From positions 7,603,676 to 7,667,675 of the forward strand of contig CM049311.1 in assembly GCA_026874595.1 (NCBI GenBank): 64,000 bases of DNA, written 5' to 3'. This DNA is from Sipunculus nudus. Taxonomy: Eukaryota > Annelida > Sipuncula > Golfingiida > Sipunculidae. The position numbers and the translations under genes are program-made. Numbering within the stretch: the stretch's first letter is position 1; every line of letters starts with the position of its first letter. Below the pieces are notes generated by a model. The model was not told where the DNA came from. It did not search any database and saw only the letters and a list, made by a program, of their open reading frames with translations. Shown here one piece after another: positions 1 to 12,720 of this stretch.

Positions 1-3000
1 GAGCTCGTCATAAAGGAAGGCGCAACAGAAAAACCAATAGTAAGTGAAAAATACATTCGAATTAATCTAACTTTGGCGTAACCTTGCCGTGTCTTGAAAC
101 TATTGATATCTTGTTTGCAAGACTGAAAACTATGTTCAATTTTTAACAATGTCTGTTAACATTTTTAGTTTATTTAATTCATCCAAAGATTACATAATAA
201 TGTCATTATTTTCCATTATTTCATTTAAGGGGGACCGGGACCGTACGTTGACATTACTTGTTGATGGTCATATTCGTGCCTACACGACCAGTTTTCCGGA
301 ATTTTCTTCAGGGGCTGTTGTTCAACTTGCTTTATGGAATCAAAAAGACTATGTGGCAAATTTTTCTACTCGAAATGTTTTCAACCAACCTTTCACAAGA
401 GCCTTTTTCCGAAATCTGGTGTGAGTTATAGTGATATAAACCATGATAACACTTTAGAAATATAAATAATCATATAGTGGATTTCTTCAATTTGGAAGAA
501 AATCTGTTTAACGTTGATTAGTTTTGTTTTATGAGCAGGACCTGTTGAACCGTTATAAACTTTCCATGTGTATTGCAGACTTCCACCTGATAAGGCCAAG
601 CATTGCCGCTTTGCTAAACATTTTCACGGTGGAGCAAGCCCTGTCATAAAATTCATGGCTGGAGTCGGATCTCGGCCTCTGCTGGATGATATAGTTCGCT
701 TGCAAGAGGTCAGTTATTGGTGCTCTCGATGTTTCTTTCAAGGTGCACACGATATTAATAAGAAACGAATTTTTCTGTTGCCAATGTTGATGAGAAAAAT
801 ATACTTATCACTTTGTTTGATTTTCCTCATTCGATGCGGAATACTGTAAACATTAATTTAGAGGCGATAGACGAAGTTCAGAATTAAACATACCATGACC
901 CTTCTCCCCTCCCCCACTTTTCTACATACCATTGTATCATTTCGAAATGTGGTCCACTTAAGATCGTAATGTCACAATTTCTTGACCAACACTAATCCGA
1001 AAACACTCTTAAGCACTATGATTTGTTTTAGGTAACCCCTCCTTGTATACCATGCACATGCCCCTGCCTGGCATGTGACTTAAGCTGCGGTCGATTCCGG
1101 ACTCAAGTGATCCATGTTCATCTTACGAATCTCTCATTGTCTTTCCCTTTGGACAGCGGGAACGCCAGTCTACCACCCATACCAGTGTATTACCTGACTG
1201 TTAGAGCCATAACAGGTATTATAATTTATAAAAGAACCGAATTTTTTTATGGAAATGTGGTATCATCTGAACTAGGTTTGTCTAAATCATCTACTTCTGC
1301 CAGTAAAACTGCAGTTTTTACGTACTATTATTTCAATTTGTACATCAAGGATCTGGTGCAACAGCTACATCTTCGTCTAACGGGGTAATGATAGACACCA
1401 CTCCTCCCTATATTATTTACTTGTATCACGTGGATGTATCCTGGCCGGATCCCGAGCCAACTTCTTATCAGGGCTCCAAATCAACAATTGCTGTTGTTGC
1501 ACTCGCTAATGATAACGAGACGTCTGTGAGTCTATAAATCTTTCTTCCGAAATTTTATATATACATATGCCAATATGAAGAAACTTTTATATTGTTATAC
1601 CATAAACATTTATTAATACACCTATGTTATATCAGAGCTTCTCTGTGTCCAAAACAATAAAAATATCTTTCATTTATTTTGCTTTTTCAGATTATAGATT
1701 ATGCCTGGAGCATAGGGTCTGACCCTGGCAGTGATGATATACAACTAAAAACAAGTGTTGGACCTGTGTCATTTTTTCAGAATGATACATTATTGGGATT
1801 ACTGAAAGATAACCATACTTATCACGTGACTGTTTATATTACAAACGATGCTGGGCTAGTTACCGTAGCAAATACCGGGGGTGAGTTTATGTTAAACTTT
1901 GAAGCTGGTAAAGGATACGCGTTTCATTAGCATTAAAGATATATCCTTATATGACTTGCGTATAACAATCGCTGGCTCAATCAGCAGTATGATCACCATT
2001 AAAAAAATTTGTTATAAGATGTCTTCTGTAATTACCACAACCTCTCAAATGGAATTTCCACCTATACAATACTTACATGCAATCATTAGTATTTCGAAAA
2101 CCAACAAAATATGGTGCATTTCTAACAGGTGTGACTATGATGTTCTTTTCACCTGATGAAAGCCAGACAGAGACCAAAATACTTGAGCGTTATTCAGATG
2201 TATCTGGTATGGATACTAATATGTCCGTTGGGAATCAAAGGATTGTCGTCTCCCGTCATCAACAGGATTTTACTTTTGCATGGAACAAACCGCAGTCTCC
2301 AGTTGCTAAAAGTATACGTAAGTCTAAAAGCTACTATTGTACTTTTATAGATTGCACCTCTGAATGTTTTATAAACTTTTCAATTGAAATTAACATCTTT
2401 ACAGATCAAATGCCCTCACTTAAAGAGGTCTTGTATTTATATAACAGATTTTGGTTTGAGCTCAACCCCTGAAGGAAGACGTGATATTTGGCCTGACATG
2501 CGGGTCGGGATAAACAACTCCGGTACTATATCCCTGTCTCCAGACGGGGTGAGCTTACAAGGACAACCAGTTGGGAATATATCAGATGCAAGGTATCTGA
2601 GAAGGACGATACGCTCAACAGATAATACTTTTTTCATGGAACCAGGGAGGTATGATATAATTCTACTAGTTTCTTCCTATCACCAGTGTTAAGGTCGCAA
2701 AGCTTTCCTTTCAGTTTTAAATAAACTTTATCAGTTACAAAGTATTTCATTGAAAGCCCACCTATTTGTATAATACGACTTAAACATAGCTGTAAGCATG
2801 TAACCATATGATCGAGCGGGTTATATTTTCAAAATTAATAAGTTTTCTTTTTGCTTGATTTTGCCAAAATGATACTGAATATGCTCATATTGATGTTTTG
2901 CGTCTTGAAGGATGATGTATTTGAACATGCACATATGTACAAAGGGTCACAAATGTTCCCCAATGAAAAACGTGATTGTCCTTATTAAACGTGAGTACCT

Positions 3001-6000
3001 AAGATATAACTATGGAATTAACAATTAATTAAATAATTGAAATAGAAAATGTCATTATGCTACAAAAGAAGTCCTAAGTATGCATGCATAACTCTCTAAT
3101 CATGATACTATAGCATATATTTAAAAAATAATAATATGCCACAAAGATTAAGGACTTTTTCCTGTAGGAAACGAAGACGGCATATGCACAACCCCTCCGA
3201 CTGAGAGGATAAATTGTGGAGTTAGATTGTCAACTAGTAAAAAGGATGTGGTTGTGGCAAGTCTTAAGGGTTAGAAAATCTTTAAACAATAAACACTTTT
3301 ATTGCCAATAAAAATTCATGTGAAACATATGCGGTGGAAGATGTTACTCTTTGTAACATTTTCAGGATGGCTTCTTAACGATTAGGAGAAATATAAATGA
3401 GAAGCATGATGTTTCTAGGTAGTACTTGGTTATAATAATAGTCCGGTATTTATTGTTTGTTGACACCGAGATATTGACATGAATTTGAGTCACTTGCATA
3501 TCTCTTATTTTTGTTTTTACAATAACTAACATTACTTTGTCTTCAAAGATTCCCTTTTATTTTGTTAAATCAACAGTTCAGACCAAAGAGGTCTCTCTGT
3601 TATTGGGTGGATTAACAAAAGACGATGTCCGACAGCACTACAATTCTGCTGCTTCCCTTGACTTTAGACCCTATATTGTTGATCCGGAGTACACAAGAAA
3701 TATGACTAACAGACAGCTCCATCAGAGGTTGTCACAAGTTTGCTTTTATCCAGCATATTTGCTGCCCAGCCTTTTTCTTTAAGAAACAATGACGTAAATA
3801 AAATATTACAAAGAGGAAAAGCAAGCAGGGTTGATTGCAGTAGAACCTATTTATCCAATGGACATTGCCCTAAACGAAAATTAACAAATTGAAAAACTAT
3901 ATGTAAGTCAGAAATTTTGTCAGTCAGGTGACACCAGTGCCTTGGGGTATTTCTAAATGTGTATTTAATTTCACAGGATTATCAAATGGGCAGGTGCTGC
4001 TTTCTTTATTACTGACCTTTCCGGCGAGGGTGTCACGGGACCAATGTCTATCACTTTCCCTCTTGAGGAAACATTTTCATCTCTCGAGCAGTCAAGTCCT
4101 GCTCTGCTTACATGGAATGCAGGTTTTTAGCATTTGTTTCTTAATTTTATTTGAATTTGTACAAAGTCTTCTACTGCATTTGATACTAAAATAAATTGTC
4201 CTCATTACGTTTCACTCTTTTGTGACGGAATGTAATACAGTGAAAATTTATTTCCAGGATTAAAGCATTGGGAGCACACACTCGATACATGTGGTCCATT
4301 GGACAGAAAAAGAACCATCGACCTCCTGTCTGGAACATCCACAGTTACAGTAAAATTATTCATATTTAATAATAATAGGTTAGATTTTAACCAGAAAGCA
4401 AAAATAAGCTGTAAAAGTTTCTAAATGGTCAGCATTTTACAATGCAAAAGCATTTTTACATATTTGGTCTGCATCATATAAATGAGCCATATATTTTGGG
4501 TTTCATATCCTACAATTGGACCCATCGGTCATCAGCATTAAAATCCCAAAGGTAATTAAAATCTGAAACGATTATAAGAAAACACGGTATATCCCTATTC
4601 CAATCATTGCTGCTTTATTTTTCAATAGTTTTGCTCATCAAGATTCCCCAGTGGGACAACATACAAGGATCACAGCCAAGGAGCAGAAACAGTATACCCA
4701 GGCCCATCATTTTTCAGTGTGGCAGTTGTGAGTACCACCTTCCAGAACACCCCTCCAGTTTTTACGTCTTCAAGATACTTCACCATGTCGCAGGACTCGG
4801 GTACATTGTACATAATTCTAAAGGCTTTGGATGCTGAAGGCGACAAGATTGAGTGGATGTTGGATCCATCATACATTCTCCCTTTACATGGGCATGCAGA
4901 TATTAGCCCGAACGGGACATTCACATATCGTCCATGCAAATATTGTTATGGCAACGAAACAGTCCGAGTTACAATCAGAGAGATTATGATGGATTCCCAA
5001 AAAACACTCAATTCAATAACAGAATTGACGATAGAAGTAAAAGCTACTACGAATAACCCCTCTGTGCATCTCATTAACTCAAAAGCGGAGGTGCTGATGC
5101 CAGAAGAGAATGGCTTTGTAGAGATTCTTATGGAGCAACGTAAAAATTCTACTCTTGCATATAGGGGTGTTGGTCTGATACTGATCGGGGAACATGTAAA
5201 TGGAGAACTGACAGAACTCATTGAACATCCGCCGGTCCACGGCGAGATTCAGTTATCCCGACTTGTCCATAAACCATCAATGCACATGGCTAGCTGTGGC
5301 GAAGATTTGACCAACAAGACGGAAATGTTTATTGAAGCAATCCTAAGGGGGTTCTTTGAAACATTGCTTCCTGTGCCTTGTTTATTGCAGGAAGTCATGT
5401 CTACTGATACTTTGAATACATCCTGGACTGCGAAGGTCATGATTTATTCTCCAAACGTCCGGTATTATGGCAGTGACCAGATGAAGGTATTCTCCTTTGT
5501 TATATTACCCTTTATTTGACATGAAATCAAATTTCAGCCCATATGTATCAAGTACTATAAACCATGCTGAGCAACAGGTAAGAGCAGACATGAACGAATA
5601 CAGAGATAAAGTCAGTTTACCTCAAATAACAGGAATATAACTCCAACTGCTATTTGATTAATTCTTATGTGGTTCTTTCTAGTTCATCGGAAGAACAAAC
5701 ACCGGTTTGTACTCGCCAATACTAACAGTTGACTTGTATATTATGGAGAATAAATGTCAAAACAATGGAACATGCATCGGTCCAATGTCGGACCCTAACT
5801 GCACTCGTAAGGATAGAGCCGCTGGTAAGAACATGTCAAACGATCCCTTAACTGCGGGGAACTGATGGTTTAACAGACTAATACATTGGCCCCTTTGCTA
5901 CCATAGCTCATTGTCTAGCACAACGCGCACTAATAACCCAGTCGCCTTGCTACCACCATGCACAAAGCAATCGATATGTACAATATGCACCTGCGCCGTA

Positions 6001-8703
6001 GCAAGTGTCTGTCACCTACTGCCCTGGGTGGGTGGGGGGAGGGCGGTGTTTTACCAGGTTGCGCTTGCAATTTTGCTTCTATAGAACTAGCAGAAGACAT
6101 TGCTACCAGAAGTTGCTCGGTTCAATAAAGCTATGAGCAACGTTCACTTCTGCACACGGGGTAGCCGTTTGCGCGTATTTGTCTGCTACCATTGGTCTTG
6201 TACAAGTCATTGCAGTGATAGGCTGCTAGAGTCAGTTAATGTTATTCCATTTGCTATCAACTAAATAGTACAAACCTTTGCAGTCAGATTTTGATCAGTT
6301 TACTAGTCTATGGCAACATCCCCTGCTACCCGACTTGTGGGGTCGCAGTTTTTGCTACTAACAAACTGGTGCCAGTGCTTACTGTCACAGGTGGCTAACT
6401 TCGACTACGATATTTCAATCGGCTTCAACCCATAGGTTACCCATATCATGGATATATCATATAACACCTATGAAAATCACTTACTGCCTTATTCCATGCT
6501 CGAAGGGTTAGGGATTCCAATATTAGGGACATATCATTTGACACCTGTAACTCGCTCTTACTGGAGTATTCCATGCTCGAAGGGTCATTGTTTTCCATAT
6601 CATGGACATATCGTATGACACCTGTGACAATTAAATCCTGTTGTAATCCATGTCTGATGGGTTGGGGTTTCAAATATCATGGACATTTCATATCCCTCCT
6701 GTGACAAGCAATTACTTAAGTGATTTATTCGGGAAGGGTAAGGTTGCCAATATCGCAGACATATCATATGAGACCTGTGACAACGACTTACTACGGTATA
6801 CCATGCCAGTAGGGTGTGGGTTACCCATATTACGAACATGTAATATGACAACTCTGACAAGCACTTATTGGAGAATTTCTAGCCTAAAGGTTTAGGGTTA
6901 CCCATTCACGAACATATCAAATGGCACTTGTAACAAGCACTTACTGGAGTATTCCATGTCTAAATTTTAGAATTAACCTAAACACGAACTTATCATATGG
7001 CACCTGTGAAAAGCAGCTACTGGAGTTACCCATTTCTCATATCACATGCCACGTGTCGCAAGCACTTACTGCCCCTGTCACCACCGCAGATTTAACACAC
7101 CTTCTTACTGTTACTCTATTTCCTACCCCTCTCTAATTCTTTTGGTAGCAAATAGCTGCGACTGATATTGATGGCGTCTCTCCTCACCGGACGGAGTGAA
7201 CTACACTCCCCATGGTGGCAGATTTGGCACAATTTGCTACTGCTGCTTGACTTGATACCACTTCCCGAATATTGTTGGTAGCAAAGTAGCTGCTACTTTC
7301 AACAGCGATTCATAGGGGAAGTCTCTCACCGGCCAGTGTGATCCCTACTCCCACTGGTAGCATGTTTAACACACGATGCTACTGCTTCTGGCTTGATATC
7401 CCTCCCGATTTATATTCCTCTCCTATCGGCCATTCTGGTATCACGCCCCATGACTGATTAATTTGACACATGTTGCTTCTTCTCTTTTTTATTTTCCATC
7501 CATACTTAATAATTCCTGTAAGAAACGGCCGGAGGAAATCCGAATGTCCGGAATTCTCATATGCTTAAGTACATGCAATTACTAAGAAACCTACAGTACC
7601 TCGGGTCGTCACGCCCCTGGTAAATGCATTACCCCTGTAAATACACCCTAGATTCCATTATTTTGTTGAAATTGACATTAATCGTAATTTTTTTAATCAG
7701 ACTATGTTCTAAAAGATACGTATATATATATATATTTGGTGAATTAATATTTAAATGAATACTTGTGACCCCCGAAGCAGAGCAACAGAAAATTGATTCA
7801 GTGTTTAGGTGATACATCACTATAACATTATATAACAGAACTAGATCAAAATCTTTAAGTTGTATTACACCTGATACAGCTGTTATATTTATTAAAGGTT
7901 TCTCAAATTACATGTGCTCGTGCAAAAATGGATTTACGGGTCACTTTTGTGAGGCTGAAATAGATGAATGCACTTCAAATCCGTGTCCTGAGAATTTTAC
8001 TTGTGTTGATCTGATCAATGGTTATGAATGTCATTGTGATGACGTATGCCCATGCGACACACCGGGGTAAGATGTTTTGAATACAATTCAGAGGTGATAT
8101 GTGTTGTTTTTAGATGAAAATGCTTTAAATACCAATAATCACGTAACATGTGCTGTCAATATAAGCTAAAATCAACATGTGCAAAAGCCTTAAAACCCTT
8201 GGACTCTGGTAAAATAGGTTTATGAATTTATCAAGAGTTAAATGTATTGGAAAAATAAATTAGGGATAGGATGTACATCGGTAACTTCAACTTTGGAATG
8301 ATTTAAAATGCAATAATATTGTTACAGGAATATCCAAAAGGGAACCTAGTTGTCAAGCGCAAAAGTATTTTAATATATTTGGGTTTTTGTCTGTCCCTGA
8401 CTTAATAAGAATTCGAAATTCCTCGTGACAGTTTAAAAATAATCAGTTTATATGACTATCAAGTGAAATTTATGGCTGAACAAATGTTATCGCTATAGGC
8501 ATGTACACTTTCTTTGCACTTGCAAAGATTGTCTATAAATTTATATATACCAGCGACTGACATAATATTTAAACATAACCAGGCGAGAGTGCTTTCTATG
8601 CATCATCGGCGTAGACATACGTGTGAAACCGAAGGAGGAGATTAAGACCCAGGAAAAACATGGCAATAGAAGACCAACGATGCTACCGGCTGGACCGGTC
8701 TAG
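1..8703 (+). CDS. Modular extracellular protein with FN3-like repeats, cadherin-like domain and two EGF-like domains (5' partial)
   Basis: Spliced gene entering from the left edge. Exons by GT-AG signals and phase: 1-39, 230-420, 579-708, 1032-1215, 1350-1525, 1691-1880, 2129-2317, 2448-2649, 2911-2990, 3168-3269, 3577-3727, 3977-4122, 4258-4349, 4629-5486, 5683-5824, 7898-8066, 8583-8703. Every junction is phase-compatible, giving about 1,050 residues. Order: FN3-like repeats with W-S-I-G and IDTTPP motifs, cysteine-rich linkers, a cadherin-like or tandem-95 unit, then two EGF-like domains. The signal peptide, if any, lies outside the window. No membrane segment was found, so a secreted or matrix protein is likely, but the 3' end is uncertain. 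It shares repeat grammar with the convergent minus-strand gene. The family is unnamed here; large uncharacterised FN3/EGF proteins of this kind occur in marine invertebrates. Function inferred: extracellular binding or adhesion. Confidence 0.8.
1032..2649 (+). CDS. Exon group: cysteine-rich linker and two FN3-like repeats
   Basis: Five exons: 1032-1215, 1350-1525, 1691-1880, 2129-2317 and 2448-2649. The first opens with a seven-cysteine stretch (PPCIPCTCPCLACDLSC) and runs into a strand ending YYLTVRAIT. The second has SSNGVMIDTTPP, the typical linker between repeats. The third has DYAWSIGSDPGSDDIQ and a later TYHVTVYITNDAGL, matching the B-C and F-G strands of an FN3-like fold. The fourth has FTFAWNKPQSP. 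Junction phases are 1, 0, 1, 1 and 2, and all join cleanly. The same exon grammar is seen throughout the minus-strand gene. Confidence 0.8.
2911..4349 (+). CDS. Exon group: non-repetitive spacer region
   Basis: Exons 2911-2990, 3168-3269, 3577-3727, 3977-4122 and 4258-4349. The 80-bp exon 2911-2990 and the 102-bp exon 3168-3269 contain no long ORF. They were found because the flanking exons do not join in phase without them; with them, phase closes at all four junctions. Visible motifs are CTTPPTERINC, QTKEVSLLLGG, ITDLSGEGVTGPM and TLDTCGPLDRKR. No named domain is recognised. The exon 3168-3269 uses a GTTAGA donor, weaker than its neighbours. Confidence 0.6.
4629..5486 (+). CDS. Large exon: cadherin-like (tandem-95) unit
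   Basis: An 858-bp exon in phase 0 at both ends, the largest in this gene. Around residues 40-115 it reads NTPPVF, then LKALDAEGDKIEW, then a glycine-containing turn and NGTFTYRPCKYCYGNETV. This matches the tandem-95 or cadherin-like repeat signature (NxxP, DxDGDxL, GTxTYxP, YxGxDxxxV). The acceptor is the TAG at 4627-4628, not the later AG at 4641-4642, which would break the frame. The second half (about 160 residues, several potential N-glycosylation sites) has no recognised domain. Donor at 5487 is GTATTC. Confidence 0.75.
5683..8066 (+). CDS. Two EGF-like domains split by a 2.1-kb intron
   Basis: Exons 5683-5824 and 7898-8066. The first EGF is split: CQNNGTC in the upstream exon, CSCKNGFTGHFCE at the start of the next. 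The second is a calcium-binding type: DECTSNPCPENFTC, then NGYECHC. The downstream exon ends in a short cysteine pair (CPC) and joins the next with two leftover bases. EGF pairs at the C-terminal side of FN3-like arrays are common in extracellular matrix and receptor proteins. The intron is filled with tandem repeats listed separately. Confidence 0.85.
6430..7065. repeat. Degenerate ~77-bp tandem repeat in intron
   Basis: About eight diverged copies, spaced 73-80 bp, of a unit containing CATGGACATATCATATGACA-type sequence, CACCTGTGACAAGCACTTACTGG and CCATGC. They sit in the intron 5825-7897 of the plus-strand gene. The short open frames here are by-products. Confidence 0.75.
7144..7410. repeat. 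Two-copy ~133-bp direct repeat
   Basis: Two diverged copies starting at 7144 and 7277, each with GGTAGCAAAnTAGCTGC, a CTCTC(CT)CACCGG core and a TTTGGCACA or TTTAACACA segment ending in TGCTACTGC. Related GCTACC/GCAAGT text also runs through 5890-6400. Same intron as the 77-bp repeat. Confidence 0.6.
8583..8703 (+). CDS. Candidate terminal exon
   Basis: Acceptor AG at 8581-8582. The frame carried from 8066 (two leftover bases) gives 39 open codons after the junction codon and then TAG at 8701-8703. The encoded tail is basic and hydrophilic (VKPKEEIKTQEKHG) after a short hydrophobic CFLCIIGV. A good donor (GGTAAGA) starts about three bases after the stop. That suggests the true reading here may have shifted, or that the gene is degrading at its 3' end. 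A further exon-like block at 8874-8946 ends in TGA. Confidence 0.4.
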
Positions 8704-9270
8704 ATGGTAAGAGACCTTTTTTTCCACTGTTATGTCGTCCCGATTGACCTTTTTCATGTCAATAAATTGTTTACGTGTTATGCAATACGTGGTTGACCGT
8801 TTTTCTCCAAGCTTAGGGTTGATAATTAATTATTAATTTCAAACAATTTAATGTTTTTTACATACGTTGACAGAAGGAGTTGGATTGGTTATCAAAACGC
8901 TTCCCGAGTCAGGACAACCAGGAATGCAAGACTGCACTCGTAGCTGATCATAATGCCAAATAAGACGGCCAAATATTTACATTTCCCAATATATGCATTC
9001 CAGAATATTTATCATTATTCTTTTGAATATTTATTTAATTATATATACATATATATATATATTTATTTCATTGATAGATTAATGGTAATGCTTTTTTTGC
9101 TAAATATTATGTTTGTGAAAGCACAAATAATAAACTGCTTGAACAGAGAGGTTTCATCGTGTGCAGTCAAAAATAGCTGTACATGCGGCTTTATATGTCT
9201 CTAACTACTTATCATCAACTAATTAATATGCTGGGCGAACATTGATTGAAAACCGCTTGAAACTAAGTAA

Positions 9271-9276
9271 AATAAA
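9271..9276 (+). terminator. Candidate poly(A) signal (AATAAA)
   Basis: AATAAA, with a second overlapping copy a few bases on, about 570 bp after the candidate stop of the plus-strand gene. Position and orientation fit a 3' end, but AT-rich DNA gives this hexamer by chance. Confidence 0.3.
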
Positions 9277-9392
9277 GAAATAAAGAAAATTACTCAGAAT
9301 CTTTTTTAAAGTAATCACCCAGATATGTTATTATGTCACGTTATGCATACCGTTTAGACGGAAATGTAAAAGGATTTTTAAACAGAAAATTG

Positions 9393-9426
<34 letters not shown>

Positions 9427-9427
9427 T
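9393..9427. repeat. (AAT)n microsatellite
   Basis: About eleven AAT/TAA units in the intergenic region. Confidence 0.95.
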
Positions 9428-9639
9428 TAACAATATAAACATATTTATATAGCGTAAAATCGTCAGAGTAATCTTAAACGCTATGCACATGATATCAATA
9501 AACATCATAAATATACAAGTGTATGCTTTTCAGTTAAAATAAAAAGGTATATATCTTCAAAATATGAGTCTTCATGTATTAAAATAATTTATGACTTATT
9601 TATGAGTGTTTTAAAACTGACTCTTAAGCTGAGTCACTG

Positions 9640-9880
9640 GGTATGGATCTCAAGTACACTGGGAAATGATTCCAACCCTGCAACGCCGAAGGCACCATTT
9701 TGCACTCGAGATGTTTTTCATTAAATATTGGTCGGCATAACACAGTGCTCTAAATGGATTGTATGGTTGCAATAGTCTCTGAAGATAATTGGGTGCAGGC
9801 CCGTAGACACACTGATATACCAGAGTCAGATCTTTAATTTTCACTCGCTGTTAAACTGACAACCAGTGAAGAGCATACAA
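9640..9880 (-). pseudogene. LINE reverse-transcriptase C-terminal fragment
   Basis: On the minus strand the sequence reads LHWL, then after a stop RVKIKDLTLVYQCVYG, APNYLQRLLQPYNP and a basic tail. This matches the conserved segment after the reverse-transcriptase domain of many animal non-LTR elements (LHWLPVxxRIxFK, LVYKCLHGxAPxYL). It has a stop at its start and no flanking element, so it is a 5'-truncated or eroded relic. Confidence 0.8.
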
Positions 9881-12720
9881 AACTGGTTTTATGTATTACT
9901 TAGATAGTACTTTTTTCCTTTGTCATCGTCGTTAACTTCTGTACAGAGGTTTGATCAATTAAAATACGATGGTCCACATTAATAAGTTATTCTCATTTTC
10001 CATTTCACATACTTCATAATAACCTAGTTTAAAACACAGCATATGTAGATAGAGTACAGTTATACAAAGCCGTGTATTTCCATGCTCACAATATGCATAA
10101 GAAAAATTATTCATGTTGACTTTATCATGCTCAAACCAGTAGTAGATATACGTTTTTTTTATACCATGATCATATTGACATATGGATTAGATTTTCATAT
10201 TAATTTACATAGGATATAATTTATTTTGATATATGGTCAATTATCTCTGATTAAAAATTTCATAATGAATTTACCTGCTTTATACCATTACATCTATTTC
10301 ACATGTTATTTTAAGATAAGAGTAAAGTGGTTCAAAATCAAACTCAATTAGTTTCAAACGTCTAAAAGCGCGTGACTGTTTAAATTTAAATCGCATATGC
10401 TTTCCATGGAGCCTGTCGAAAATGCCTCTTTAGTCCCCTGCCATTTTACATATAACGGGCCTTTATATCGTAATCATGTTCTGGATACTAATTTAAAAAA
10501 AGGCAAGAATGGTGGAATAACCATACAACCTAGAAATAATCCTAATTAAAGTAACATTTTGATCAGGAAATTTAAACATGATGAATAACAATCATTTGGA
10601 TTTTACTTCCGATTACAACTATTCTGCAAGGCTTACCCGGCCATTTCCGTTATAAAAGAAAAATAGTAGGTCATTGCATTTAAAATGCAAAACCACCTTA
10701 AAACGTTTTCAATAAATGCTATGAATAATAAATAGGCCTGACATCTCCCGAAACTAAAGAAATACAGCTGAAACACATAAACTTTAACCAGCGCTATTTA
10801 GCGCCTGGACACTTTACTGTTTGTCTGATCTATCACAGATTCCTAAATTATCTTTAATCTTTAATTTTTAAATGAATCTAAGAAAATGTGAAATGTGTTC
10901 ATGATTACAAGGTTTTCTTATATCACTATATGATTTATCAGCATGCCATCCTATTTGCACCTTAATTATAAACGTTAATGATAACGGTGATATAATATGG
11001 TCCTATTTATAAGTTAGTTAATTATCTACGTCATATTTTCCGTTTCTTGTAATGTCTATAAAAGAGCTATAGTTTCAGTTTTTATTATCGGTTGTTAAGT
11101 ATCATAAAATCTTGGATCACTTGTGTGGGAATTCGTATGAAATAGTTTTGATTGCCCCGTGTTGTGACTTTGACTTTTGCCTCCCAGGCTAAGCTAGTGT
11201 CTAATAAGTAATCCCTCTTTATGAGGGCAATTTTTCTCAAACATTTTATTGGATTTTATATGTGTGGTGAAAATCATCGAACTATAATTTCCTTATAACA
11301 GTTTACTTTTGGTTGTTATATTTCCATGTAGCATTGGCATATTTTCAAACTGGAATACTCTCTTAGACATTGGTAAGGCAATTGGATTTTATAAATTAGT
11401 TTTACATTATATCATGTTTTCGTAAGCAATTTGTTTGTGAAATGTTAATTATCGTACTCAATAAAGAAACCAAGGGAAAAGTCAAAATCAAAATAGCGCT
11501 CCATATGGATTATATACATTGTATACCTTGCTATCAGAGCCAAACAAGTTTATCTCTGGTTGGCGAGCGATATATCTTTACCAGCTACATTAGACAAACA
11601 TTTAACATTCATCGAAATGTAACGTGAAGAAGCAGAAGCATATTATGCGAAGAACACTTAGGAATCGATACTTCGTTGGCAAATTATATGATATGTTATT
11701 AAAAGTATCATCTAAAGTTGCAACGTACCATATAACTTTGATGGGGGACTTGTTATGTATGATTCATTGAAAGGACGAACTTTCTTAAATATTAATAGGT
11801 TTATAGGTTATCATATTAAATTAAAGCCTGATCATGTTGTCCGTGTGTTTCTTAGAGTGTGTGTTGGTGTGTTTGTGGTCTAGCTTGTCTTTTGTCCATC
11901 ACTCGATTACTAAAAGACGCCTGAAGGTATGGACTTTCTTCATACATAGGCTACAATAAAACAATTTTTTTTTCGATGTGACTGTGGCTAGAAGGGCACA
12001 TTGCAGTTCCGAATGCATTCAACATTTCTTCTGAGGTATAACCATTACTATGAACAATAATCAAAACTTTTTAGGCGTATTTCCATGTTCTTTCCTTCTG
12101 GTACCAAGCGACCTCATTCTGATTAAGAATTTGTTATGAAATGTAAAATATTCAGTTTTACATTATCCATCTCACTCATGCTTATGGAAGAGATGTCAAG
12201 GAAGGGGTAGCATTTGAATGGGGTAGCAAATCTCGTTACATTTTTGCGACAAACGATAAGAGTTATTGCAGTTAACTAACGTGCTGATAGTGTATGATTC
12301 AGCACAAAAGAAATACATATGGTGTTCATAAAATATAGGAATGAATAATATGAAACTAATTATTTAAAAAGATCAGGAAGTTAGAATATGATTGCGAAAT
12401 TCATACATATGAACGTGCCCAAGTATACCAAATCTCGTGAAGTCTCTCTCTCTCTCTCTCAAACTCTCACCATCATATATATATATATATACACACAATA
12501 ATATACATATAGTTATATACATATATATGTGTGAGTGTAACACTTCTGAGGTCTGAGGACATATTTCAAACTTTCGTTCCCGAAGACTTTTACAAAATAT
12601 GTTCGAATGAAACACTAGATGCAATGAAACTCTTTCCTACGAACAACGCAACTGGTAAATTCAGTTTTCATACTGCACCCACTTTCTGTTGATAGTTAGA
12701 TTCACTGGCCGCTGTATACA

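Noticed and set aside
4607-4837. Plus-strand frame IPQWDNIQG... at the start of the cadherin-like exon
   Set aside because: It stops at 4837, whereas the frame carried from 4349 through the TAG acceptor at 4627-4628 runs open to 5486.
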